Part shown: positions 25,948 to 33,131 of the stretch, in pieces
Layout of the letters: each line of letters starts with the position of its first letter
Numbering within the stretch: position 1 is the first letter of the stretch
Source of the DNA: Arthrobacter sp. Br18
Lineage (GTDB): Bacteria; Actinomycetota; Actinomycetes; Actinomycetales; Micrococcaceae
DNA length: 63,438 bases
Direction of reading: 5' to 3'
NCBI RefSeq assembly: GCF_000520555.1
Contig: NZ_KI914852.1
Coordinates: forward strand, 54,750-118,187
Translations under genes and position numbers: made by a program
The notes under the pieces: model-generated
The model's input: only the letters and a program-made list of their open reading frames with translations
What the model was told of the DNA's origin: nothing
The model's database searches: none

Positions 25948-27417
25948 ATGGCTGATGAGACGACTGACACCTCGAAAGACACTCCGACCCCGGTCAAGGA
26001 CGTGAGCGACGACTTCGTCACGCGCAGCCACACCTCACCCTCGGGCCTGAAGTACACCTCCACCACGGGCCGCCTCGTGCTGCGCCAGGAGGAGACCAAG
26101 GACGGGAAGTCCGACGGATTCAAGCCGAAGGCGGAAATCTTCCTCATCGCCTACACCAAGGACGACGCCGAGGAAGGCCGCCCTGTGACCTTCGCCTTCA
26201 ACGGCGGTCCGGGCTCGGCCTCCGTCTGGCTGCACCTCGGCCTGCTCGGTCCTCGCCTCGTGGAATCGGGGGACGTCGGCTCCATGGCCCCAGCGCCGTT
26301 CGGGCTTTCGGACAACCCCGAGTCACTCCTGGAATCCAGTGACCTCGTGATGATCGACCCCGTCAACACCGGTTTCTCCCGCGTGGTGGAGGGCGAGAAG
26401 TCCGACGGCTTCCACGCCTTCGTCGAGGACCGGGACCTGGTGGCCGAGGTCATCCGGCTCTGGACCACCCGCAATTCCCGCTGGCTGTCGCCCAAGTATC
26501 TGATCGGTGAGTCCTACGGAACCTTGAGAGCCGTCGCGGTTGCCGGGCGGCTGTTCGACGCCTACGGCATGGCCGTCAATGGACTGGGGCTCATATCGAC
26601 GGTCCTCAACATGTCGACGCTGCGATTCTTCCCCGGGAGCGATCTCCCCTACGCACTCCACCTGCCCACCTACGCTGCCATCGCCCACTACCACGGCCGC
26701 CATGAGGGCCGCGGGCTCGCGGAGGTGGTGCGCGAGGCCGAAGAGTTCGCCGCACGGGACTTCGGGTACGCCCTCACTCAGGGGGACCGTCTGACAACGG
26801 AGGAGTACGACGCCGTCGTGGAGCGGCTGCACTCCATCACCACCCTGGACGAGGACTTCATCCGCCGCACCAATCTGAGGTGGGCGTATTCCGAGTTCGC
26901 GGCAGAACTGCTGCGCGGCGAAGGCCTCTCGGTGGGCCGCATCGACGGGCGGTTCACCGCGAGGCCCGAAAGTCTCCAGGCCTCCGACTCCTCGGACGAC
27001 CCCAGCATCCGGGCCATCACCGGCCCCTACTCCGCCGCGATGAACCATTACGTTCGAGCTGAACTGGGATACGAGAACGATCTTCCCTACGAGATCCTCA
27101 CCGCCCGCGTCCATCCCTGGAGCTACCGTACGTTCGAGGGTGCGCCCGTGGACGTCTCGGGCGTCCTCGAGCGGCTCCTGGTGAACAACCCGCACCTCCG
27201 GGTGCACGTGGACTACGGCTACCACGACGGCGCCACACCGCACTTCGCGGCGGAATACGTCTGGGCACACATGAATCTGGATGAGAGCTCACGCGCACGC
27301 TTCACCCACCACTATCACGAGGCCGGACACATGATGTACCTCAACCCCGTAGCACGCCGGGCACAGCTGCAGGCACTGCAACTGTTCGTCTCGAACACCC
27401 CGCACGGCACCCGATAG
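25948..27417 (+). CDS. S10-family serine carboxypeptidase-like peptidase
   Basis: This 489-residue alpha/beta-hydrolase peptidase has the S10 signatures. FNGGPGSASVWLHLGLLGPR (residues about 87-106) forms the oxyanion hole, YLIGESYGTLRA carries the nucleophile Ser near residue 192, VDYGYHDGATP supplies the probable Asp, and HEAGHMMYL the His. There is no signal peptide, so unlike secreted or vacuolar carboxypeptidases it should act in the cytosol. TAGTCT at 25936-25941 with a six-base gap suggests a leaderless start. The natural substrate is unknown. Confidence 0.92.
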   Translation: MADETTDTSKDTPTPVKDVSDDFVTRSHTSPSGLKYTSTTGRLVLRQEETKDGKSDGFKPKAEIFLIAYTKDDAEEGRPVTFAFNGGPGSASVWLHLGLLGPRLVESGDVGSMAPAPFGLSDNPESLLESSDLVMIDPVNTGFSRVVEGEKSDGFHAFVEDRDLVAEVIRLWTTRNSRWLSPKYLIGESYGTLRAVAVAGRLFDAYGMAVNGLGLISTVLNMSTLRFFPGSDLPYALHLPTYAAIAHYHGRHEGRGLAEVVREAEEFAARDFGYALTQGDRLTTEEYDAVVERLHSITTLDEDFIRRTNLRWAYSEFAAELLRGEGLSVGRIDGRFTARPESLQASDSSDDPSIRAITGPYSAAMNHYVRAELGYENDLPYEILTARVHPWSYRTFEGAPVDVSGVLERLLVNNPHLRVHVDYGYHDGATPHFAAEYVWAHMNLDESSRARFTHHYHEAGHMMYLNPVARRAQLQALQLFVSNTPHGTR

Positions 27418-27467
27418 TAAGTATGATGAGGAATATCTCCGGCAACTTCTTCCGATAGGACCACCCC

Positions 27468-27590
27468 ATGCTGAAACGAATCCTCTGGGCTCTCGCCCCC
27501 GTCATCGCCTCGAAGATCATGGCAAAGCGCCGGGGCAACCAGGGAACGCGCGCGGAGAAGACGCGTTACACCAAGAAGCGCGGCAGGTAA
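27468..27590 (+). CDS. Small basic protein (40 aa)
   Basis: This gene is short. ATAGGA lies seven bases before the ATG. The product begins with MLKRILWALAPVIASKIMAK, a short amphipathic or membrane-touching helix, and ends with a strongly basic tail (TRYTKKRGR). It lies 50 bases after the S10 peptidase gene on the same strand. I do not recognise it with certainty; small proteins of this shape occur in related actinobacteria. The good ribosome site and sharp composition change support it as real. Confidence 0.65.
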   Translation: MLKRILWALAPVIASKIMAKRRGNQGTRAEKTRYTKKRGR

Positions 27591-27675
27591 CCCGCTGGCT
27601 GGGGCCGCTCGTAGCGGCCGGGCGCCAAGGGAGGCGGCGGTGTCGCTGACGGGTGAGGTTTGAGGCGCTGCCGGC

Positions 27676-28176
27676 TCACCGCGCCAGGAAGTGGATCCAC
27701 ACGCCCACGATCCAGATGCTTCCTGCCGCGAGAGCCAGTCCCAGTTCGGCAAGAATGCCCAGCCCGGCGGCCTTCAGCGCGTGGCCGCTCGACGCAAGCG
27801 CGGGTCTGAAGCTGCGCTGGCGGTGATACTCGCTGCCGAACAAACCTGCGGCAAAGCCGACGAACAGCCCGACGACGGGGATGACGAACATCCCGATCAC
27901 TGCCAGAACCAGTCCGATGGTGATCGACCTGGCCGGGATTCGACGACGCTGAAGTGTTCGACCCGTGAGCACCAGCCCCGCGACAAGGCCGGCGACCGCG
28001 AGAGCGGACCCGAGTCCGAACACCACCCACCCGGTGGCGCCGCCCACGGAAAACGCCCACAGCAGGAGTGCCCCGATGATGAGGATGCTGCCGGGAAGGA
28101 TCGGCACTACTACGCCGGCAATCCCCACCGCTATCAGCACCGCGGTCAGGATTGTCATCAGAATCTCGAATTCCAT
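27676..28176 (-). CDS. DUF456 membrane protein
   Basis: This 166-residue protein has about five hydrophobic segments. It shows the DUF456 pattern: an opening VLIAVGIAGVVVPILPGSIL with a conserved Pro-x-x-Pro-Gly, then a glycine-rich FVIPVVGLFVGFAAGLFGSEY. The function of the family is unknown. GAGACT at 28188-28183, six bases before the ATG, may be a weak -10 for a leaderless start. Confidence 0.87.
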   Translation of the reverse strand: MEFEILMTILTAVLIAVGIAGVVVPILPGSILIIGALLLWAFSVGGATGWVVFGLGSALAVAGLVAGLVLTGRTLQRRRIPARSITIGLVLAVIGMFVIPVVGLFVGFAAGLFGSEYHRQRSFRPALASSGHALKAAGLGILAELGLALAAGSIWIVGVWIHFLAR

Positions 28177-28272
28177 TCCGCCAGTCTCCCATCCCCTCGC
28201 TGGCGTGGCCGTTCCCGCCCCTGCAATACTAAGTAGACTTACGGCTTCACGGCCCTGACATCAGGAGGACTA

Positions 28273-29196
28273 GTGAGTACATCAGGACCAGGGAATACGG
28301 AGGGCAGGGACCGGGGGTCCCATGCCGAGGGTGTCCCCTCCGCCGACGGCGGCTCCAATGACACCACCCGGACTCCTGCGGCCGGAGCAAGCAGCATCGG
28401 CGAAGCACCCGATCCGGGAACCAGTCGAATGCCGGCGGCGAACACCGGCAGCGGCGATGCGGACGCCACGCGTGAGCACACGCAGGTTTTTCCCGTGAGC
28501 CACACCAAGGACACCAGCCAGGACCAGCACGCCGGTCATCGCCTGGATCCTGACCAGAACGCCGCCCGCAACCACCGCGCCGGCTCCGGCAACGACGGGT
28601 ATCGTGACCGGGACGCGGTACCCACCGCAGCTGACCGGCAGGCACTGCACCAGCGTGAGAAGGAGAGATTCGGCGGTATGAAGTTCGGGTCGGCGTTCTT
28701 CGGCTGGCTCACCGCAACAGGTATGGCTGTCCTGCTCACCGCCCTGCTGGCTGCGGTGGGCGCCGCGTTCGGCCTGTCCACGAACACCAATCTCGGTGAA
28801 GCGGCGAACCAGGCATCACAGACCGCCGGCATCATCTCCGCCGTGGTTCTGCTGGTCCTACTTCTGATCTCCTACTTCGCCGGCGGCTATGTCGCCGGCC
28901 GGATGGCCCGGTTCGACGGCGCCAAGCAGGGAATCGCCGTCTGGCTGTGGGCTGTCATCATTGCCATCGTCGTGGCGGTCATCGGTCTGATTGCGGGAAG
29001 TCAGGCCGATATCTTCGCCAACATCAACAGTTTCCCCAGCCTTCCCGTCAGTGAGGGCGACTTCACCACGGCCGGGATCATCGCCATCGTCGCCGCAGCC
29101 CTGACGGCCCTCCTCGGGGCAGTGCTCGGTGGGCTCGCCGGAATGCGGTACCACCGGCGTATCGACCGCGCAGATTTCGATGAGGCCCGCAGCTAG
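28273..29196 (+). CDS. Membrane protein with long disordered N-terminus
   Basis: This is a 307-residue protein. The first 135 residues are polar, rich in Gly, Ser, Asp and Thr, and predicted disordered. Four hydrophobic segments follow (beginning FGSAFFGWLTATGMAVLLTAL) with small-residue zippers such as SYFAGGYVAGRMARFDG and a final LGGLAGMRYHRRIDRADFDE. AGGAGG lies five bases before the GTG start, which supports this long form. I do not recognise a named family beyond actinobacterial small-residue-rich membrane proteins. It diverges from the DUF456 gene. Confidence 0.75.
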   Translation: MSTSGPGNTEGRDRGSHAEGVPSADGGSNDTTRTPAAGASSIGEAPDPGTSRMPAANTGSGDADATREHTQVFPVSHTKDTSQDQHAGHRLDPDQNAARNHRAGSGNDGYRDRDAVPTAADRQALHQREKERFGGMKFGSAFFGWLTATGMAVLLTALLAAVGAAFGLSTNTNLGEAANQASQTAGIISAVVLLVLLLISYFAGGYVAGRMARFDGAKQGIAVWLWAVIIAIVVAVIGLIAGSQADIFANINSFPSLPVSEGDFTTAGIIAIVAAALTALLGAVLGGLAGMRYHRRIDRADFDEARS

Positions 29197-29253
29197 CAGC
29201 AGGCAAACCGCAGCGAAACCTGTGGATGCACGAGCGCGTGCGCCTACACGGAA

Positions 29254-29282
29254 CGCCCGGCTCCCTCCCCGGGGGCCGGGCG
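29254..29282. terminator. Bidirectional terminator hairpin
   Basis: CGCCCGG (29254-29260) pairs with CCGGGCG (29276-29282), with extra GC pairing inside the loop and a short T-rich stretch (TCCTTCT) after it. It sits between converging genes that end at 29196 and 29324. Confidence 0.65.
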
Positions 29283-29323
29283 TCCTTCTGCCCCTCAGTG
29301 TTTCCAACCCTTGCTGGCGGCAG

Positions 29324-30241
29324 TTACGGGGCAGGCATGCCTCCGTTGACGTTGAGCGTCTCGCCGAGCACATAGCTCGATTCCGGCGAGGCAAGAAAGA
29401 CATAGGCCGGGGCCAGCTCGGTGGGCTGACCGGCGCGGCCAAGGGGTGTGCTCTTGCCGAACTCGGGCAGGGCTTCCTTGGGCTGGCCGTCGGACACCTG
29501 GAGTGGAGTCCAGATGGGGCCCGGCGCCACGGCGTTGACGCGGATGCCCTTGGGCGCAAGCTGCTGGGCCAGGCCTTTGGTGAAGTTGTTGATCGCGGCC
29601 TTGGTGCTCGCGTAGTCGAGGAGCGTCGGCGAGGGCTCGTAGGCCTGGATGGACGTGGTGTTGATGATCGTGGATCCGGGCTGGAGGTGCTTGAGGGCTT
29701 CCCTTGTCACACGGAAGAACGAGTAGATGTTCGTCTTGTAGGTGTGGTCGAGCTGCTCGTCGCTCAGCTCCTCGAGCGACTCGACGGCTACCTGCTTGCC
29801 TGCGTTGTTGACGAGGATATCGAGCCCGCCCAGTTCCTCGGCCGCCTGCCGGACCAGCGCTGTGCAGTACTCGGGGTCCTTCAGGTCACCGGGAATCCGA
29901 ACAGCCTTGCGACCCGCTTCCTCGATGAGGGAGACAATCGTTTCAGCATCCGCTTCCTCCTCCGGCAGGTATGAAAGGGCGACGTCGGCACCCTCCCGCG
30001 CAAAGGCGATGGCAACTGCTGCTCCAATTCCGGAATCGGCGCCCGTGATCAGCGCTTTGCGGCCCGACAGTCGGCCCGTCCCCCGGTAGGAAGTTTCGCC
30101 GCGGTCGGCAAGCGGCTCGAGGTCGCGGTCCAGACCCGGCTCCGGCTGGTCCTGCTTGGGCGGCGCGATGCTCTCGAAACGTGTGACGGGATTCTGGAAC
30201 GTGTACTGGTCCGGGGTTCCCGCCGGGCTTTCAGCTGTCAT
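29324..30241 (-). CDS. SDR-family oxidoreductase with N-terminal extension
   Basis: This is a 305-residue short-chain dehydrogenase. After a 55-residue Pro/Glu-rich extension, the Rossmann motif TGADSGIGAAVAIAFAREGA starts the domain. LVNNAGKQ, the catalytic Ser in INTTSIQAY, and YASTKAAINNF complete the Asn-Ser-Tyr-Lys set. The extension and overall layout match the YhdG/YhxC-like group found in stress-responsive loci. GGGAG lies seven bases before the ATG. The substrate is unknown. Confidence 0.9.
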   Translation of the reverse strand: MTAESPAGTPDQYTFQNPVTRFESIAPPKQDQPEPGLDRDLEPLADRGETSYRGTGRLSGRKALITGADSGIGAAVAIAFAREGADVALSYLPEEEADAETIVSLIEEAGRKAVRIPGDLKDPEYCTALVRQAAEELGGLDILVNNAGKQVAVESLEELSDEQLDHTYKTNIYSFFRVTREALKHLQPGSTIINTTSIQAYEPSPTLLDYASTKAAINNFTKGLAQQLAPKGIRVNAVAPGPIWTPLQVSDGQPKEALPEFGKSTPLGRAGQPTELAPAYVFLASPESSYVLGETLNVNGGMPAP

Positions 30242-30345
30242 GACTCACTCCCATGGCCGGTGTGCGGTGGCTGGGGCCAGCATCAAATGCTAAGCCTGCT
30301 TACGACACTAGGTGGTGGGTTCGAGAGAGACAAGGAATGACCCTT

Positions 30346-30444
30346 CTAAAGAATGGTCGAGAAAAATCCTGCTCCGATCGAAAGGATCATGGCCGCCACG
30401 AGGAGCCAGACAATGGGGACACGGTACCTGTTGATGAAGCGCAT
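30346..30444 (-). CDS. Single-helix membrane micropeptide (32 aa)
   Basis: A short frame on the minus strand encodes a basic start (MRFINRYR), then one hydrophobic helix (VPIVWLLVAAMILSIGAG) and a short FFSTIL end. TAGACT at 30458-30453 lies eight bases before the ATG, so it could be read from a leaderless or near-leaderless mRNA divergent from the flavin reductase. The positive-inside pattern and promoter support it; lack of a Shine-Dalgarno and its size leave doubt. The remaining 261-bp gap around it holds nothing else that I can support. Confidence 0.5.
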   Translation of the reverse strand: MRFINRYRVPIVWLLVAAMILSIGAGFFSTIL

Positions 30445-30502
30445 ATCAGACAAGTCTAACGGCGGCGCAACCCACCTCCACGCTCCCGGTTAGGCTGGTT
30501 CC

Positions 30503-31126
30503 ATGCGCCGAGACTTCAAACCCTCCACCGAGCGAAGCCGGGATTTCTACCGCTTCCTGACTGCGGTGGTGGTTCCCCGGCCGATCGCCTGGGTATCATC
30601 CCGGTCCGCTGACGGCATCGACAACCTGGCCCCGCATTCCTTCTTCACCATCGCATCGGTCAACCCGCCCATCGTCCAGTTCACGTCCGTGGGCCGAAAA
30701 GACTCCGTGCGCAACATCGAGGCCACAGGCGAGTTCACTGTCAACATCACCCCCGAAAGCCTCTTCGAGGCCGTGAACGCCACGGGGACGGCCTTCCCGC
30801 CGGACGTCAGCGAGTTCGACGCCGTCGGGGTGACCCGGGAGGCAAGCCTTACTGTCGCGCCGCCGCGCGTCCGCGAATCCCCCGTTTCCCTGGAGTGCCG
30901 TCTGCACTCGACGCAGCAGATGGGCAACTGCACCCTGGTGTTCGGCGAGGTGCTGCATGGCGTGGTGTCCGAGGAGTGCCTCGACGGAAACCACCCCCGA
31001 ATTGATGCGCTCAAGCCGCTTTCGCGCCTCGGCCTCAACGAGTGGGGCACAGCGGGAACTATCCGTCGCATTCAGCGTATTCCGCTGGAGGAATGGCCCG
31101 ATGATTACCACGCAGCCCTCCGATAG
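30503..31126 (+). CDS. Flavin reductase-like / FMN-binding split-barrel protein
   Basis: This is a 207-residue protein of the flavin-reductase-like domain family. VVVPRPIAWVSSRSADGIDNLAPHSFFT near residues 22-50 is the FMN-binding segment of the flavoprotein oxygenase group, followed by RKDSVRNIEATGEFTVNI. TAGGCT at 30491-30496 with a six-base gap indicates a leaderless start. It could supply reduced flavin to an oxygenase or act by itself; no partner oxygenase is adjacent. Confidence 0.88.
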   Translation: MRRDFKPSTERSRDFYRFLTAVVVPRPIAWVSSRSADGIDNLAPHSFFTIASVNPPIVQFTSVGRKDSVRNIEATGEFTVNITPESLFEAVNATGTAFPPDVSEFDAVGVTREASLTVAPPRVRESPVSLECRLHSTQQMGNCTLVFGEVLHGVVSEECLDGNHPRIDALKPLSRLGLNEWGTAGTIRRIQRIPLEEWPDDYHAALR

Positions 31127-31198
31127 AGTTCTGTACCGCCGGCCCTGGATCAGCCAGTACCGTTTCCGCCGACTTCCGCGATCCACCGAAGGAGCCCC

Positions 31199-31429
31199 AT
31201 GTTCTTCCTTTTCGGCCTCACAACCCGCGAACGCATGCTTTTCGCGCGCACCGCCACCTGCCACTTCTGCGGACAGTACGTCCCGCAGCGCGTTGTACAG
31301 CGGCGGACCAAGCTGACTGTTTTCTTCATTCCGCTGTTGACCCTGAGCCGCAAGCGCCTGATGGTGTGCAGCAACTGCGGAGGATCGTCGAAGATCAGCG
31401 CCGGCCAGCAGAGAGCCATGGCCCGCTGA
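31199..31429 (+). CDS. Zinc-ribbon domain protein (76 aa)
   Basis: This small protein has two C-x-x-C pairs (residues 21/24 and about 57/60), the arrangement of the zinc-ribbon_15 family. A Val/Phe-rich hydrophobic stretch (KLTVFFIPLLTL) lies between them. AAGGAG lies five bases before the ATG. Such proteins are common single genes in Arthrobacter; the function is unknown. Confidence 0.87.
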   Translation: MFFLFGLTTRERMLFARTATCHFCGQYVPQRVVQRRTKLTVFFIPLLTLSRKRLMVCSNCGGSSKISAGQQRAMAR

Positions 31430-31464
31430 GCAGTCCGGGCCGGATCGCCGCGCTCGAACCCGTG

Positions 31465-32310
31465 TCAGGCGTTCCAGAGTCCGTAGGAATCGGCAAGCGA
31501 GGAAATCTTCTGTGCGCGGGCAAGTCGCGGCAGATAGGAGCCGTCGCCCACGACCGCGCCCGCCGCATGGGCGCTGAGGAGCTCGAGCGCCCACTGGATT
31601 TCGGAATCGCTGGGCGATAGCCCCCGGTTGATGGTGTCGGCGGCATCCGGCAGAAGGCAGAGCTTGCCCGTCATTCCCATGGACGCCGTGACTTTGCAGG
31701 CCTCGAACAGCTTGTCGCCGAGCGCCCCCACCGTGGGGCCGTCGATGGGTCCCGGCAGTTGACCAACCCGTGAGGCCACCACAAGTTTCGAGCGGGCATA
31801 GGCAAGCGCCATCGGATCATCGGATGCACCGGTATCGCGGCGGAAATCGCCGACCCCGAAGGCGAGGCGGAAGGTACCCGGGGCGCTGGCGATCGCCGTC
31901 GCGTTCTCGATGCCCAGGGCGGATTCGACCAGGGCAAGCACGGGCGTCCCCGCCTGGAGCCGCATCGCGGTATGCGTCACCTGCTCGGGTTTCTCCGTCA
32001 TGGCGAGCATGACTCCCCTCAACCCCGGCGCCTTCGACAGGGCGGCAAGGTCGTCAGCCCAGTAGTCGGTCTCGATACCGTTGACGCGCACCCACGCTGT
32101 CATGCCCGTAGAGAGCGCTTCAACCACACGCTCCCGGGCGGCCACCTTCCCGTCGGCCGGCACCGCATCCTCCATGTCGAACACCACGGAGTCCGCTTCC
32201 GAGGTCAGCGCGGGAACAAAATGGTCCTCGGAGGCCGCCGATGCAAGGAGCCACGAGCGGGAGAGCTTGGCGGGAAGCGCCGCAGCGCGGCTGTTTCTAA
32301 GGGAGGCCAT
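31465..32310 (-). CDS. HpcH/HpaI aldolase / citrate lyase beta-subunit family (CitE-like)
   Basis: This is a 281-residue TIM-barrel lyase. SVVFDMEDAVPADGKVAAR near residues 42-60 gives the Mg-binding acidic region, GTPVLALVESALGIENA carries a second conserved Glu, and FGVGDFRRDTG and CLLPDAADTINRGL follow as in CitE-like proteins. It may cleave a malyl- or citramalyl-CoA-type substrate. I chose the ATG at 32310 because TACTGT (32322-32317) with a six-base gap marks a leaderless start; frames opening at 32382 or 32340 would precede that promoter. No citrate lyase alpha subunit is present. Confidence 0.87.
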   Translation of the reverse strand: MASLRNSRAAALPAKLSRSWLLASAASEDHFVPALTSEADSVVFDMEDAVPADGKVAARERVVEALSTGMTAWVRVNGIETDYWADDLAALSKAPGLRGVMLAMTEKPEQVTHTAMRLQAGTPVLALVESALGIENATAIASAPGTFRLAFGVGDFRRDTGASDDPMALAYARSKLVVASRVGQLPGPIDGPTVGALGDKLFEACKVTASMGMTGKLCLLPDAADTINRGLSPSDSEIQWALELLSAHAAGAVVGDGSYLPRLARAQKISSLADSYGLWNA

Positions 32311-32424
32311 AGGAAAACAGTACTGACGTGGAGCGGGCATTATCCACCGCGCCGCGGGAAGGCCGATAAACACTACGACCAAAAGGGCCGCCGAAGTGCT
32401 GCGTCGAGCACATAGGGTGTGAGC

Positions 32425-33129
32425 GTGGACCTCATCTCAGGAACTTTCCTCACCGAACTCACGCTCGCCTGCGCGGCGTTCGTGTTGTCGTCGCTCATCG
32501 GACTGGAACGGCAGATCCGACAGAAAAGCGCCGGATTGAGGACCCATGCGCTGGTCGGAACCGGCTCAGCCGTCTTCACGCTCGTCTCGGCGTATGGCTT
32601 CGCCTCGGTCACCGGGCCCGACTCGGCTCTGGACCCATCCCGGATAGCAGCGCAGATCGTCTCAGGAGTCGGTTTCCTCGGAGCGGGAGTGATTTTCATG
32701 AACAGGGACGTGGTGCGAGGCCTCACCACGGCTGCCACCATCTGGATGTCGGCCGCAGTGGGCATGGCGTGCGGAGCAGGAATGGTTCCCCTTGCCGTGA
32801 CGGCAACCGTTCTGCACTTCGTTGCCGTCGGGCTGCTGGCTCCACTGGCCAAACTCCTCCCGCTGGCGGACAGGAAAAGGACCGTCGAAGTCCGGTACCT
32901 CGACGGCCAGGGCGTGTTGCGCGAGGCGCTGGCCGCATCAACCGAAATGGGCTTCGACGCTTCCATCCTGTCCACCCGCAAAATCTCCGACGGGACTGCC
33001 CCGCAGGTCCTCGTGCGGATGAAATTCCACGGAAAGGTGTCACTGAGGGACCTGCTGACCCAGCTCAGCGAAGTGCCTGGCGTCCTGGGCGTCACCACAA
33101 CTGACGACGCCCAGGGCGACGGGGACTGA
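32425..33129 (+). CDS. MgtC/SapB family membrane protein
   Basis: This 234-residue protein has about five membrane helices, then a soluble C-terminal ACT-like domain. The MgtC signature is clear: LIGLERQIRQKSAGLRTHALVG, GVGFLGAGVIFMNRDVVRGL and TTAATIWMSAAVGMACGAG. Family members help bacteria cope with low Mg or acid by acting on the F-ATPase or phosphate uptake. I chose GTG at 32425 because TAGGGT (32413-32418) lies six bases upstream; the GTG at 32419 directly abuts that hexamer. Confidence 0.9.
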   Translation: MDLISGTFLTELTLACAAFVLSSLIGLERQIRQKSAGLRTHALVGTGSAVFTLVSAYGFASVTGPDSALDPSRIAAQIVSGVGFLGAGVIFMNRDVVRGLTTAATIWMSAAVGMACGAGMVPLAVTATVLHFVAVGLLAPLAKLLPLADRKRTVEVRYLDGQGVLREALAASTEMGFDASILSTRKISDGTAPQVLVRMKFHGKVSLRDLLTQLSEVPGVLGVTTTDDAQGDGD

Positions 33130-33131
33130 AT

